Shown here: one piece after another, positions 8,036 through 18,162 of the stretch
How positions within the stretch are numbered: position 1 is the first letter of the stretch
Layout: each line of letters begins with the position of its first letter
Source of the DNA: Glaciecola nitratireducens FR1064
Lineage (GTDB): Bacteria; Pseudomonadota; Gammaproteobacteria; Enterobacterales; Alteromonadaceae
Assembly (NCBI RefSeq): GCF_000226565.1
Contig: NC_016041.1
Coordinates: 744,001 to 808,000 of the forward strand
Length of the DNA stretch: 64,000 nt
Direction of reading: 5' to 3'
Program-made: the position numbers and the translations under genes
Notes under the pieces: model-generated
Databases searched by the model: none
Told to the model about the DNA's origin: nothing
Seen by the model: only the letters and a program-made list of their open reading frames with translations

Positions 8036-8716
8036 ATGAAATTGAAGTATATTTCCCTCGTTGTTTTTACAGTAGCGACGTTTTTTACCTCAGTAGCAAA
8101 CGCTTCTGTGATACTTGGAACCGGAACTAGTTCATTGATAGGTGGTGATTTAACGGACCCAGAGAATGATGGCTTAGCTGACGCGAATGTTAATTACAAT
8201 GCGGTTTTTCGTTCCAACAACGAACCAGGTTTCGGTGGTGGTGAGTATGCTTTTAATGTATTCGATAACATACTGTCAGGTGGTAACGGTAAATGGTGCT
8301 GTTCAGGTCCTAGTGTTTGGGTTGAAGCAGACTTCGGCAATAAGCGCTTTTTGTTGAACAGTTTTACGCTTTCTTCAGCAAATGATGTTCCAAGCAGAGA
8401 CGCTGACCATTGGAGCATTTTAGGGTCAAACGACGGTATCAATTATACGGCTTTATATACATATAATGTTGACGGTACATCAATTTGGGGCAACACTCGC
8501 TATCAAGTAATTCAATTCTCTAATCAAGATGATTACAATACGTCTACTGGCTACAGCATTTTTCGTTATCAAGCTTATTCAGTTGTGAGCGGGTCAAATC
8601 ATCAATTAGGTGAGATAGAATTTTTTGGTACTGAAGTTTCTGAACCATCAATTTTGGCTCTTTTAGGCTTAGGTCTTTTGGGTTTGTCTAGTCGCAGATT
8701 TAAAGTTCAAAAATAA
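8036..8716 (+). CDS. Secreted PEP-CTERM-like protein with discoidin-like domain
   Basis: 226 residues with a signal peptide (residues 1-23, ending VANA), a beta-rich middle, and a C-terminal sorting tail: a short S-E-P motif at 202-204, a hydrophobic helix ALLGLGLLGL and a basic end SSRRFK. This layout is that of PEP-CTERM proteins, which are cut by an exosortase during export of surface polysaccharide. Here the first residue of the motif is Ser, not Pro. The middle (VEADFGNKRFLLNSFTLSSAND, then DHWSILGSNDG) resembles F5/8 type C (discoidin-like) carbohydrate-binding domains. No exosortase gene lies in the window. A strong terminator follows. Confidence 0.8.
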   Translation: MKLKYISLVVFTVATFFTSVANASVILGTGTSSLIGGDLTDPENDGLADANVNYNAVFRSNNEPGFGGGEYAFNVFDNILSGGNGKWCCSGPSVWVEADFGNKRFLLNSFTLSSANDVPSRDADHWSILGSNDGINYTALYTYNVDGTSIWGNTRYQVIQFSNQDDYNTSTGYSIFRYQAYSVVSGSNHQLGEIEFFGTEVSEPSILALLGLGLLGLSSRRFKVQK

Positions 8717-8734
8717 GTTTTCACTTTTCATTCG

Positions 8735-8763
8735 AAAAAAAGCACCCTAAGGGTGCTTTTTTT
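8735..8763 (+). terminator. Intrinsic terminator after the PEP-CTERM-like gene
   Basis: GCACCC/GGGTGC stem with a TAA loop, flanked by an A run on the left and a seven-T run on the right, 18 nt after the stop. The symmetry would let it act in both directions. Confidence 0.9.
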
Positions 8764-8907
8764 ATGGGAAATATTTAGATTTTCGCTTGCTTAACTAGCT
8801 CACTCTCCATGTGCATAAGACTCTTAGGTTTAGTCGAATTAAGCCTACAAAGATACAATTCAGGCTTTGCTGGGTTCAAGGACTAAACCATAAATCGGCG
8901 GCTAAGC

Positions 8908-9990
8908 CTAATTGAGGTTGCCGAGGTCGTCTAAGTAAGCCATTACTCTTCTGCTAGCGTCTTCCATTTTTTGCAACGCTATTATCGTTTGCTCTTTATT
9001 CTGCTTTGCGAATGCTTCGAGTGCTCTTACGCCTTCGTTATGAACTTCGGCATGAGGCTGATCTATACTTCTAAAGGCTGTGTTATTAGCATATTTTTGT
9101 AAGCCTTTAGTTTCATACCACTGGCCTAAACGGCAGTTTTTATGGTTAGCAAAGTCACTTGGCGCTTTATTAGTAAGGCCATGGATGACGCTATAAACCT
9201 CACTTTTCCAAACGATATGATCTAGTTTTACAGTTTGAATAAACGAGCGATGCGCTGACTCTGAGATCGTAGACTTCATGCTGTTGCTGCTAGTAACAAT
9301 AGTGCTATAGTTTTCGCTTAAGGTAGTTATACCAAGTGAAAGTGTTTCATTGTTATGTTTTACATCTTCAGCTGACTCCACCGCCGTTTTCGTCGATGAT
9401 ATTATATTGCCTACTAAATCCGCTACTTCGCTGGCTGATTTGTTTGTTTCGGTTGCTAACGAGCGAACTTCATCGGCCACCACACTGAATCCACGACCAG
9501 CGTCGCCCGCCCTTGCAGCTTCAATGGCGGCGTTCAAGGCCAGTAGGTTTGTTTGGTCAGAAATACTAGTAATGGTCGACACAAATTTGTTGATGTTATC
9601 GGCTTTGTCAGAGAGGCCTGATATATTTTGAGTCAGACTGCCCATTTTATTAGTCAAACCGCTCATTGAGCTAGCGATGTCGTTCAAAGCTGAAGTTGAA
9701 ACATCAAACAGTGCGTTTATTTGTTCTATTGATTCACTTTCGCTTTGAATGTTCAAGAAGGATTCTAATACGGTTTGTCTTATTCCTTCCACTTGCTTCA
9801 ATGATTCAAGCGTGCACTCAACGAGTGATTTTTCGAAAGCATCGTTTGGTTTAGGCAAATTTAACTCTTGAATCAATGCTTCTTTTTCCGCTTTCTGCTC
9901 ATCTGCAAAGGAGTTTGCCTCATGTAGTTTTTGCTTTAATTGTGCATTTTCGCGTTCTAGTTTTTCATAATTTGAGGCTAAGACAAACAT
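8908..9990 (-). CDS. Soluble methyl-accepting chemotaxis protein with CZB domain
   Basis: 360 residues without any membrane segment, so a cytoplasmic receptor. Order: N-terminal coiled coil (about 5-50); a chemoreceptor signalling domain with the conserved hairpin tip [21 protein letters not shown] followed by [15 protein letters not shown]; then a C-terminal chemoreceptor zinc-binding (CZB) domain, with LDHIVWK, CRLGQWY and HAEVHNEG giving the His/Cys zinc ligands. CZB receptors of this TlpD-like type respond to oxidants or zinc state in the cell and signal through CheA/CheW. It stands alone after a terminator. The signalling domain is short. Confidence 0.92.
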   Translation of the reverse strand: MFVLASNYEKLERENAQLKQKLHEANSFADEQKAEKEALIQELNLPKPNDAFEKSLVECTLESLKQVEGIRQTVLESFLNIQSESESIEQINALFDVSTSALNDIASSMSGLTNKMGSLTQNISGLSDKADNINKFVSTITSISDQTNLLALNAAIEAARAGDAGRGFSVVADEVRSLATETNKSASEVADLVGNIISSTKTAVESAEDVKHNNETLSLGITTLSENYSTIVTSSNSMKSTISESAHRSFIQTVKLDHIVWKSEVYSVIHGLTNKAPSDFANHKNCRLGQWYETKGLQKYANNTAFRSIDQPHAEVHNEGVRALEAFAKQNKEQTIIALQKMEDASRRVMAYLDDLGNLN

Positions 9991-10182
9991 TATAATGTTC
10001 CATTGGTTAAGTAATTCATTTATTAAGTTTTTAAAACGTTAAGTCTTAAAGCAACTAAGTCGTCAATGAATCTTTTATTTAAAGTAAGTAATATTGTTGT
10101 GAATTGTGATGGTCACAATCAGGCCGCGTAATATTGTATCGGTCGATATGAAAAAAAAATAAGTTAGACTTTTCAATTGGAA

Positions 10183-10305
10183 CTATAAATTTAGAAATAA
10201 CCAGATAGGAACGCCAAAGCAAACCAAAAAAATCACAATAACAATCAATATATTTTTTTTCGTCAATTCAAAATGACGCCTTTTATTTTCCATGTTTTTG
10301 CTCAT
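10183..10305 (-). CDS. Putative 40-residue single-pass membrane protein
   Basis: A short ORF that has an ATG at 10305 and a TAG at 10183. The N-terminal third is very basic (KNMENKRRHFELTKKN), then residues 19-39 form one hydrophobic helix (ILIVIVIFLVCFGVPIWLF), so the basic end would stay in the cytoplasm. It begins 36 nt after the stop of the AEC transporter gene on the same strand, so it would be the last gene of that unit. The ribosome site is weak (AGAAAGAAC upstream), and an internal ATG four codons later is an alternative start. No family recognised. Confidence 0.45.
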   Translation of the reverse strand: MSKNMENKRRHFELTKKNILIVIVIFLVCFGVPIWLFLNL

Positions 10306-10341
10306 GTGTTTGTTCTTTCTGTGTAAGTTAGTAAGTTAATG

Positions 10342-11286
10342 CTATAAATAAACTGCGAGCAAAGTATAGCCAACAATTGTGATTGGTACTGATAATATCG
10401 TACTAATGGCAATGATATGTGCAGCCAATTGGTGATTGCCCCCGATCTTACGAACCATAACGTAGCTTGCTGCTGCGGTTGGGGCAATTGACATCAGGTA
10501 CACGACGCCCAGCGTTATGCCTCTAATATCAAAACAAATGGCAGCTAAAACAATGATCCCTGGATATACGAAACATTTTACGAATATACTCAATGATGCC
10601 GCTTTTGCATCGTTCCTAAAGCTTGAAAAGCGAAGCGCCGCGCCTGTACACAATAGTGCTAGCGGCAGGGTCAGTTGGGCAAAATAGCCTGCACTGTTAA
10701 GGATTATACTCGGTAACTTAATGTTAAATGTAGATACCAATAGGGCTGCGACAATCGATAAAATAATGGGATTGCTGGCCACGCCTTTGATCACAATAAT
10801 AAAAGAGGTTTTGCTATCCAAATAGAAATTTAAAATGCCGACACTTATCACATTATAAGTAATGGTGAGTGCGCCTAAGTATATGGACCCTAAGGCTAAT
10901 CCTGCCTCACCGTAGGCATTTGCGCAATATGCCAAGCCGATAATGCCCATATTTGAACGGAACGCGCCTTGTATCACAACCCCGCGATCACTGCGTTTGG
11001 CCACTAAAAATGGGCTAACAAGCATCAACGCTAAACAAATTATAATTGTGCCTAATACGCCAATGACTATCATCTCAAAATCAAACACCGCATCGATGTT
11101 GCTTGCGCTAATAGTCGTGAATAGTAGAGCGGGCAACGCGAAATTAAAGATGAGCCGACTGGCTCGTTCAACAAAATCATCCGTCATTAGTCCGGTCTTA
11201 TATAGGCCATAACCGAATGCAATTAATAAAACGACGGGACCAATGACTGAAAAGGCAAAATCGATGATGGTTTTAGTATCTAACAC
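10342..11286 (-). CDS. AEC-family transporter (auxin efflux carrier-like permease)
   Basis: A 314-residue inner-membrane protein with about ten hydrophobic segments, split in two five-helix halves as in the bile-acid/auxin carrier fold. The first half has LIFNFALPALLFTTIS, the typical crossover region with a mid-membrane proline, and QGAFRSNMGIIGLAY; the second has TLPLALLCTGAALRF. Bacterial AEC proteins export or import small organic acids such as malate or malonate; the substrate here is unknown. The start is GTG at 11286 with a weak ribosome site. A tiny membrane ORF follows, and an acyl-CoA ligase lies 180 nt upstream. Confidence 0.88.
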   Translation of the reverse strand: MLDTKTIIDFAFSVIGPVVLLIAFGYGLYKTGLMTDDFVERASRLIFNFALPALLFTTISASNIDAVFDFEMIVIGVLGTIIICLALMLVSPFLVAKRSDRGVVIQGAFRSNMGIIGLAYCANAYGEAGLALGSIYLGALTITYNVISVGILNFYLDSKTSFIIVIKGVASNPIILSIVAALLVSTFNIKLPSIILNSAGYFAQLTLPLALLCTGAALRFSSFRNDAKAASLSIFVKCFVYPGIIVLAAICFDIRGITLGVVYLMSIAPTAAASYVMVRKIGGNHQLAAHIIAISTILSVPITIVGYTLLAVYL

Positions 11287-11465
11287 TGCGTGACTCAGGA
11301 TGAAATCGTGTGGGAATGATACGCGTTTTATCGCGGCTTTTCTAAATAAACGTTTTAAGCGGGCGACCGCTTTGAAGATTTGGGATAATCTTGACGACTC
11401 CGACTAATAACAGTTTTAGGCGGAGTCGCAGAACCTGATTTAAAGCTTAAGCTAAGTTCTCAAGG

Positions 11466-13031
11466 TTAACGCAATTCTCTGCGCAATATTTTACCAACCG
11501 TCGATTTTGGTAATTCATCAATAACATGTAGTTCTTTGGGAATTTTGTATGCAGTTAAGAGGACTCGACAGTGGTTCAGCACTTCCTCTTTATCGATATC
11601 ATTTTTAACGGTAACAAAAGCACATACTCGTTCTCCAGTCCTCTCGTCTGGCTTTCCTATAACAGCAGCTTCTAATATATCTGGATGTTTTGTGAGGGCA
11701 TCTTCGATCTCATTTGGGTAGACGTTAAAGCCAGAAACGATGATCATATCTTTTAGGCGGTCTACGATTTTAATGCAACCATTGGGTAGCCTTACACCTA
11801 TATCGCCGGTTTTAAAGTATCCATTCTTGGTCATTACTTTTGCTGTCTCTTCAGGACGCTGCCAGTAGCCCTTCATTACCTGCGGACCCTTGGCCGCTAT
11901 TTGACCTTCTTTTCCATCCGCGACCGCTTGGTCGTTTTCATCTAACATTTGAATGTCGGTGTAAATCAAAGGAAGACCAACAGTACCAATTTGTTCATCA
12001 CCGGGTTCGTTGAATGACAGAACGGGAGCGGTTTCTGATAAACCGTATCCCTCGGTTACAGCACATCCTGTCGTTTCTTTCCAAAGATCGGCCGCTGAAC
12101 TTGTCAAAGCGGTTCCACCAGACATTGTTAGTTTTAATTTACTGAAGTCTAGTAAAGGAAACTCAGGGTGTGCGCAAAGACCCATAAACAAAGTATTTAA
12201 ACCAGCGAATGCGCTAAACTGATGAGGTTTAATTTGTTGCACAAACGCATCCATATCGCGTGGGTTAGGGATCAGTACACACAGTGCACCTTTAGCAAAC
12301 AAGGTCATCATACATACGGTAAATGCATATATATGGTAGAGAGGAAGCGGGCACACGATTATTTCTTTACCGTCGTCAAATCGTTTACCCAAACGCTCAA
12401 GTGTCTGAATGCTGTTAGCAAGGACATTGCGGTGGGTCAATTCTGCACCTTTGGATATCCCAGTGGTGCCTCCTGTATACTGCAAGATACAGCCGTCATC
12501 CAAGGATATATCTGGACGAGCTGGCAGTGTGAGATCTTTGGCTTCTTCAAATATTTGAATAAAACAAGGAAGTCCTGACGCAGACTTTGTTTTGTTGAGC
12601 ATTTGAGCTGCTCCCGTGACAATCACGGTTTGTATTTGCGTTTTATCTTTTATTTCTTCAAATTTAGGCAGAAAGTCTTCAAGTATAACTAATGCTTTAG
12701 CACCTGAATCACTAAATTGATGCGCCATTTCGGTCGGTGTATACATAGGATTTGTATTGACGATAACCAATCCTGCGCGCAATGCACCGTAAACAGCTAT
12801 CGGATTTTGCAGTAAATTTGGCAGTTGGATCGCTATTCGATCGCCGGGCACTAAATTGCCATTTGCTAATAACCAAGCGCCAAATTGAGCAGACATACTA
12901 TCTATTTCTGCGAAACTTAGGGTTTGTCCCAGCGCATTATAAGCAGGCTTATTGTCAAATTTTTTGAAGGTTTCTTCTATGTAATCAGCAAGAGAATTAA
13001 TATGAGACGGTATTACTAATTGCTCAGTCAT
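11466..13031 (-). CDS. Long-chain acyl-CoA ligase (FadD-like)
   Basis: 521 residues in the AMP-binding, adenylate-forming family. It activates a fatty acid to acyl-AMP and then to acyl-CoA. Visible motifs: YTGGTTGISKGAE (the ATP phosphate loop, about residues 190-202), EGYGLSETAPVLS (adenine site), KTGDIG with the ATP ribose aspartate, DRLKDMIIVSGFNVYPNEIE (hinge) and the C-terminal catalytic lysine in LPKSTVGKILRREL. It is slightly shorter than E. coli FadD (561), mainly at the N-terminus, so it may be a FadD paralogue with a different chain-length preference. The start ATG at 13031 follows GGATGTGAC. Confidence 0.88.
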   Translation of the reverse strand: MTEQLVIPSHINSLADYIEETFKKFDNKPAYNALGQTLSFAEIDSMSAQFGAWLLANGNLVPGDRIAIQLPNLLQNPIAVYGALRAGLVIVNTNPMYTPTEMAHQFSDSGAKALVILEDFLPKFEEIKDKTQIQTVIVTGAAQMLNKTKSASGLPCFIQIFEEAKDLTLPARPDISLDDGCILQYTGGTTGISKGAELTHRNVLANSIQTLERLGKRFDDGKEIIVCPLPLYHIYAFTVCMMTLFAKGALCVLIPNPRDMDAFVQQIKPHQFSAFAGLNTLFMGLCAHPEFPLLDFSKLKLTMSGGTALTSSAADLWKETTGCAVTEGYGLSETAPVLSFNEPGDEQIGTVGLPLIYTDIQMLDENDQAVADGKEGQIAAKGPQVMKGYWQRPEETAKVMTKNGYFKTGDIGVRLPNGCIKIVDRLKDMIIVSGFNVYPNEIEDALTKHPDILEAAVIGKPDERTGERVCAFVTVKNDIDKEEVLNHCRVLLTAYKIPKELHVIDELPKSTVGKILRRELR

Positions 13032-13195
13032 GTCACATCCTTAATGTGTAAAGTTAGTTTTTGATTCAGATTGGATTATTGAAATAAGATAGTCCTAAAC
13101 TGATGTAATTAACAATCAATTTACATTATATGCGCTTATTGATGATTTGGATTGCAATTTAAAGGATATTCATCGAACGGCTTTGCTTACCTCGA

Positions 13196-13708
13196 TCAGG
13201 CAGTCTTATTCAATTTATATCTGACCAGTGCAAATACAAGACCGCCAATAGCTCCTGCAATGCTTTGTGTGAGTAAACCTGAAAGACCTCTTGCTCCCGC
13301 AATAATGCTAACGTCCAAAATAGGATGCATAGCAGATAACAGAGTAAACACGGCTACAGCTCCTGCTAGAGAAAATAGCCAAAGCCGAGAGGATTGAGAC
13401 GGTGATTGAGGGTTATTTGCACGCTTTGCTGATGCTGACGGTAATTTATTTGCGATAAGTAGAGTAACCGACATGGCAATTAGCATACCAACAAAAACGA
13501 TAACGCCATATGTTGGAAGAAGACCTGCAAAATCGACAAAAACTGTTTTTATTCGCAGGCTTAAAGGAATTTCAGCGCCAACAGAGATTAATCCGGATAA
13601 AACAGATTGGGTGTGTAGTGCACTCGCTATTAAAAAGGTAACAAGCGTAGCAACCAAGAGTTGAAACATGAATAAACCGAATCGGGTTAATTTCGTTCTT
13701 TTATGCAT
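13196..13708 (-). CDS. Hypothetical four-helix membrane protein
   Basis: About 170 residues, not recognised. It has four hydrophobic segments: near the N-terminus after a basic MHKRTKLTRFG; in the middle (LPTYGVIVFVGMLIAMSVTLLIA); then, after a polar linker rich in Ser, Lys and Pro, WLFSLAGAVAVFTLLSAM and a last GLLTQSIAGAIGGLVFALVRY. The start is uncertain: ATG 13708 has GGAAAG ten nt upstream; ATG 13735 has CGGAGA almost touching it; a GTG at 13756 has no site. It lies between the acyl-CoA ligase (same strand, downstream) and a divergent sugar-dehydrogenase-like gene. Confidence 0.65.
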   Translation of the reverse strand: MHKRTKLTRFGLFMFQLLVATLVTFLIASALHTQSVLSGLISVGAEIPLSLRIKTVFVDFAGLLPTYGVIVFVGMLIAMSVTLLIANKLPSASAKRANNPQSPSQSSRLWLFSLAGAVAVFTLLSAMHPILDVSIIAGARGLSGLLTQSIAGAIGGLVFALVRYKLNKTA

Positions 13709-13907
13709 GGTAGTGGGGCTTTCCAAAATTTTCATTCTCCGTTTGCTTATTGACACTATATCAGTTTTGTCGACAGCTATTTTGTTGATAACTAACCTAA
13801 TACTGACTGTTTTAACATAAAGTGCAGTTATTATCTTCTCGTCTTAGTATGAAGATAGTAAGATACAAATGACATGACTTCCACGTTTCTCTTTAAAAAG
13901 GATAATG

Positions 13908-15062
13908 ATGCTTCTAACACGCTCAACATTAATCACTAAGCTAGTTGCTTCTTCCTTACTGTTAGCCTCATTGAGTTGGCAAGCAGCATTTGCGCAATCG
14001 AACACCGCCGTTCCCGATGACAATTTTGACGTCGAATTAATTGTCGATGGCTTACCTAAATCATGGTCACTCGCACTTTCTCCAGATAACGAAATATTTG
14101 TTACTGACAGAAGCGGGAGGATCATTGTCTTTGACCAGCAATGGAATAAGAAGTCCTACACCACATCGATAAATGACGTATTTTCTGAAGGCCAAGGTGG
14201 CTTTCTTGATTTGACGTTCCATCCTGACTTTCTATCAAATGGTTGGATTTACCTAAGCTATAGCGCGGGTAATAGTGATTCAAATCGATTGAAAGTGGTG
14301 AGATTTCAACTACCTGAGTCAGGTAACAAGGTTTCAACAATCGAAGACGTTTTCACTGTTAAAACAGATAAAGACACCCCTGTCCATTATGGTGGGCGTC
14401 TTGCTTTTTTATCTGACAAGAGTCTGTTAATAAGCACTGGTGACGGCTTTGATTATCGAGAGCAGGCACAAGTCAAATCTTCACATTTGGGCAAAATACT
14501 GCGAGTGAGTGACACTGGGAAGGCGGTAGATGACAATCCTTTTTATGATAAAGAGGCGCCCGAAAGTAATGTTAACTTCGTATTTAGCTTAGGACATCGT
14601 AACCCACAAGCGCTGTTGGTAAGTAATTCAGGCGTCATTATTTCGCATGAGCACGGACCAGCCGGTGGTGATGAAATCAACATCATTGAAGCCGGCAATA
14701 ATTATGGTTGGCCTGTGATTACTAATGGGATGGACTATTCCGGAGCTGTCATTACGCCATTTACTGAATATAAGGGCATGCAACAGCCTAATTTTGATTG
14801 GACTCCCTCAATTGCGCCCTCCGGTATGATTTTATATGAGTCATCAAAGTTGGCATCTTTATCTCAACATTTGATCGCAACCTCACTCAAGTTTAAACAG
14901 CTTAGGGCAGTCATGTTTGATGGGATTGGCATGTCAAACGAGCGAATTTTGTTGTCAAACTTTCAAGAGAGATTGAGAGACATAGAGCAAGACAATGAGG
15001 GAAATGTTTTGCTGTTAACAGACGGCGAAGACGCGAAGATTTATAAACTCGTGGCAAAGTAG
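13908..15062 (+). CDS. Periplasmic PQQ-type glucose/sorbosone dehydrogenase-family beta-propeller
   Basis: 384 residues with a signal peptide (cleavage near AFAQS) and a six-bladed propeller of the GSDH/soluble aldose-sugar dehydrogenase (YliI) family. Visible motifs: LPKSWSLALSPD at the first blade, EGQGGFLDLTFHPDF, HYGGRLAF, GHRNPQALLV and EHGPAGGDEINIIEAGNNYGWPV, the last being the conserved calcium/PQQ-site stretch. In the family it oxidises sugars with PQQ and passes electrons to the periplasmic chain. I prefer the ATG at 13908, which has AAGGA five nt upstream, over the adjacent ATG at 13905. The gene stands alone. Confidence 0.88.
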   Translation: MLLTRSTLITKLVASSLLLASLSWQAAFAQSNTAVPDDNFDVELIVDGLPKSWSLALSPDNEIFVTDRSGRIIVFDQQWNKKSYTTSINDVFSEGQGGFLDLTFHPDFLSNGWIYLSYSAGNSDSNRLKVVRFQLPESGNKVSTIEDVFTVKTDKDTPVHYGGRLAFLSDKSLLISTGDGFDYREQAQVKSSHLGKILRVSDTGKAVDDNPFYDKEAPESNVNFVFSLGHRNPQALLVSNSGVIISHEHGPAGGDEINIIEAGNNYGWPVITNGMDYSGAVITPFTEYKGMQQPNFDWTPSIAPSGMILYESSKLASLSQHLIATSLKFKQLRAVMFDGIGMSNERILLSNFQERLRDIEQDNEGNVLLLTDGEDAKIYKLVAK

Positions 15063-15146
15063 GTAGGTATAATTTAAATTCATTAACATTACTAAAACAA
15101 TTAGTTTGATGAATATCGGCTATAATTCGTTGCTGACGTTTTGTCA

Positions 15147-15175
15147 TTCAAATTGTTAACGTTAAGCGCTATAAT
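15147..15175 (+). promoter_or_regulatory. Probable promoter of acnB
   Basis: A perfect TATAAT at 15170-15175 is preceded, 17 bp upstream, by TTCAAA (4 of 6 matches to TTGACA). The leader to the acnB start would be about 105 nt. A second TATAAT at 15121-15126 has no good minus-35. Confidence 0.45.
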
Positions 15176-15289
15176 GCGCAACGCATTTTTACAATTAAGT
15201 TTATTCTTGTCAGATTGTTGTATAGATATTATCAATTGATGTAGACAATTTAAATGAACAAACATCAGCATCAAAAAGAGGGTTAAATA

Positions 15290-17902
15290 GTGTTAGAAGA
15301 TTATCGTAAACACGTAGAAGAACGCGCAGCTGAAGGTATACCGCCTAAGCCATTGAATCCAGAGCAAGTTGCTGGTCTCGTTGAACTATTGAAAAACCCG
15401 CCAGCAGGCGAAGCAGAATATTTATTAGAACTAATTTCAGAACGTGTGCCTCCAGGCGTTGATGAAGCAGCCTACGTTAAAGCTGGCTTTTTAAGTGCGC
15501 TTGCTAAGGGTGAAGAAACTTGCGACCTTATCAGCGCTGATGCCGCAGTGCAGTTACTCGGTAACATGCACGGTGGCTACAACATCGAAACTTTAGTCGG
15601 TTTGCTCGATGATAAAGAACTAGCAGAGCTTGCAGCAGAAGAGCTAAAGCACACATTGTTAATGTTTGATGCATTCCATGATGTTGAAGAAAAACATAAA
15701 GCGGGTAATAAGTTTGCTACAGACGTACTAGAGTCATGGGCCGAAGGCGAGTGGTTTACTTCTCGAGATGATTTGGCAGAAAAAATCACCATGTCCGTTT
15801 TTAAAGTAACTGGCGAAACCAACACCGATGACCTCTCTCCAGCGCCAGACGCTTGGTCTCGTCCTGACATTCCTTTGCATGCCCGTGCGATGTATAAAAT
15901 GACTCGTGATGGCTTAACGCCTGAAACGCATGGCGAAGTTGGTCCTCTTGCGCAAATCGAAGAAATTAAAGCAAAAGGTTATCCAGTAGCATTCGTGGGA
16001 GACGTTGTTGGTACAGGCTCTTCACGTAAATCAGCAACCAATTCTGTCTTGTGGTTTTTCGGCGATGACCTTCCTGGCGTGCCTAACAAACGCGGTGGTT
16101 GTGTTTGTATCGGTGGCAAAGTAGCTCCTATTTTCTATAACACAATGGAAGATGCCGGTGCGTTAGTATTTGAAGCTGACGTCGACAAATTAAACATGGG
16201 TGATGTTATCGACATCTATCCGTTCGCAGGCGAAGTTAAAAACGCTGAAACAGGCGAATTGCTGTCTACTTTCGAATATAAATCAGACGTGTTGCTTGAT
16301 GAAGTTCGTGCTGGTGGCCGTATTAATTTGATCATCGGTCGTGGCTTGACTGACAAAGCTCGCGAAGCATTAGGCTTAGAAGCGAACAATATGTTCCGTA
16401 AACCTGAGGTTCCTGCAGCATCAAACAAAGGTTTCACACTCGCGCAAAAAATGGTGGGTAAAGCATGTGGCGTAGAAGGTATTCGCCCAGGCACATACTG
16501 TGAGCCAAAAATGACCACAGTAGGCTCGCAGGATACTACGGGTCCTATGACTCGTGACGAACTTAAAGACTTAGCGTGTTTAGGTTTTACTGCCGACTTA
16601 ACAATGCAGTCATTCTGTCACACAGCAGCTTATCCTAAGCCTGTAGACATCGATACACAGCACACTTTACCCGACTTCATTATGAATCGTGGTGGTGTTT
16701 CATTGCGTCCTGGTGACGGTATCATTCACTCTTGGTTAAACCGCATGTTGTTGCCTGACACGGTTGGTACTGGTGGTGATTCACATACACGTTTCCCAAT
16801 GGGGATTTCATTCCCTGCAGGTTCTGGCTTGGTTGCCTTTGCTGCTGCAACTGGCGTTATGCCGCTGGACATGCCTGAATCAGTATTGGTTCGTTTTAAA
16901 GGTAAAATGAAGCCAGGCATCACTCTGCGCGATTTAGTCCACGCTATTCCGTTATACGGCATCAAGCAAGGTCTCTTGACTGTAGCTAAGAAAGGTAAGA
17001 TTAATGCTTTCTCTGGTCGTATATTAGAAATTGAAGGCCTGGATGATCTGACTGTTGAGCAAGCATTCGAACTATCTGATGCGTCTGCAGAACGTTCTGC
17101 TGCTGGCTGTACAATCAAGCTGTCTGAAGAGTCGATCACAGAATATTTGAATTCGAATATCACTATGCTTCGTTGGATGATTAACGAAGGTTATGGCGAC
17201 CCAAGAACATTAGAGCGCCGCGCGCGTAAGATGGAAGACTGGCTAGCCAACCCATCGCTAATGCAAGCTGATGCGGATGCTGAATATGTTGAGGTACTAG
17301 AAATTGACTTAGCTGAAATTAATGAGCCAATTTTGTGTTGTCCAAATGACCCTGATGATGCAAAAACATTGTCAGAAGTTGCCGGCGATAAAATTGATGA
17401 AGTATTCATTGGTTCATGTATGACGAACATTGGTCACTTCCGTGCTGCAGGTAAGCTTCTTGAACAGTTTAAAGGCACCTTGCCAACGCGTTTATGGATG
17501 TCTCCTCCAACCAAAATGGATGAAGCACAGCTAATGGAAGAAGGCTACTTCAACATTTACGGTAAGGCTGGCGTAAGAATGGAAATGTCAGGTTGCTCTT
17601 TGTGTATGGGTAACCAAGCTCGAGTTCTCGCTGGCGCAACAGTGCTTTCAACCTCAACTCGTAACTTCCCGAACCGATTAGGCGATGGCGCAAATGTGTA
17701 TTTGTGTTCAGCTGAAATGGCTGCGGTAGGCGCGATTGTTGGTCGTATTCCAACGGCTGAAGAATATATGGAATATGCGAGTAAAATTGAATCAATGAGC
17801 GGTGAAGTATTCCGTTACTTGAACTTTGATCGCATGCCTAAGTTCAGCAAAGCCGCTGCTGCTGCGAAAGAAAATATCATTCCAGCGTTAAACATTGTGT
17901 AA
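15290..17902 (+). CDS. acnB: Aconitate hydratase B
   Basis: 870 residues (E. coli AcnB has 865). It interconverts citrate and isocitrate in the TCA cycle through a [4Fe-4S] cluster, and the family also handles 2-methylaconitate-type substrates. The N-terminal HEAT-like domain ([42 protein letters not shown]) is AcnB-specific. Cluster ligands are one cysteine in [10 protein letters not shown] and two in [10 protein letters not shown]. The start is GTG at 15290, with GAGGG ten nt upstream and alignment with the E. coli N-terminus. It is monocistronic, with a terminator at 17969-18006. Apo-AcnB binds mRNA in E. coli; the same may hold here. Confidence 0.97.
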   Translation: MLEDYRKHVEERAAEGIPPKPLNPEQVAGLVELLKNPPAGEAEYLLELISERVPPGVDEAAYVKAGFLSALAKGEETCDLISADAAVQLLGNMHGGYNIETLVGLLDDKELAELAAEELKHTLLMFDAFHDVEEKHKAGNKFATDVLESWAEGEWFTSRDDLAEKITMSVFKVTGETNTDDLSPAPDAWSRPDIPLHARAMYKMTRDGLTPETHGEVGPLAQIEEIKAKGYPVAFVGDVVGTGSSRKSATNSVLWFFGDDLPGVPNKRGGCVCIGGKVAPIFYNTMEDAGALVFEADVDKLNMGDVIDIYPFAGEVKNAETGELLSTFEYKSDVLLDEVRAGGRINLIIGRGLTDKAREALGLEANNMFRKPEVPAASNKGFTLAQKMVGKACGVEGIRPGTYCEPKMTTVGSQDTTGPMTRDELKDLACLGFTADLTMQSFCHTAAYPKPVDIDTQHTLPDFIMNRGGVSLRPGDGIIHSWLNRMLLPDTVGTGGDSHTRFPMGISFPAGSGLVAFAAATGVMPLDMPESVLVRFKGKMKPGITLRDLVHAIPLYGIKQGLLTVAKKGKINAFSGRILEIEGLDDLTVEQAFELSDASAERSAAGCTIKLSEESITEYLNSNITMLRWMINEGYGDPRTLERRARKMEDWLANPSLMQADADAEYVEVLEIDLAEINEPILCCPNDPDDAKTLSEVAGDKIDEVFIGSCMTNIGHFRAAGKLLEQFKGTLPTRLWMSPPTKMDEAQLMEEGYFNIYGKAGVRMEMSGCSLCMGNQARVLAGATVLSTSTRNFPNRLGDGANVYLCSAEMAAVGAIVGRIPTAEEYMEYASKIESMSGEVFRYLNFDRMPKFSKAAAAAKENIIPALNIV

Positions 17903-17968
17903 GAGCGTGATAATGTTGGCAAGGTAAGCGTTGTTACATAACGTTTACCGGCGATGATAAATAATCTA

Positions 17969-18006
17969 AACGCCGAGACTCTTCAAAAAGTCTTGGCGTT
18001 TTTTTA
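17969..18006 (+). terminator. Intrinsic terminator of acnB
   Basis: AACGCCGAGACT pairs with AGTCTTGGCGTT (one wobble), with a CTTCAAAA loop and a long T run, 66 nt after the acnB stop. Confidence 0.9.
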
Positions 18007-18162
18007 TATTGTACATCTCGGACTTCACTCTTGGTTTAAATAATCAGAAAGTCATTAACAGCGCTTTTGTTTAGATACATAATACTCGTTAGCTAAAAGT
18101 CGCAGCGAAATAAATCACCTAATAAAACGCTGCGATAATATAAACAAAACAAGGATCGCGTC

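Noticed and set aside
10302..10487. 61-codon minus-strand ORF overlapping the end of the AEC gene
   Set aside because: Lies mostly inside the transporter gene in another frame, without a ribosome site.
11395..11428. Inverted repeat CGACTCCG/CGGAGTCG between acyl-CoA ligase and AEC genes
   Set aside because: 18-nt loop and no T tract on either strand, so not called a terminator; possibly an operator, but without support.
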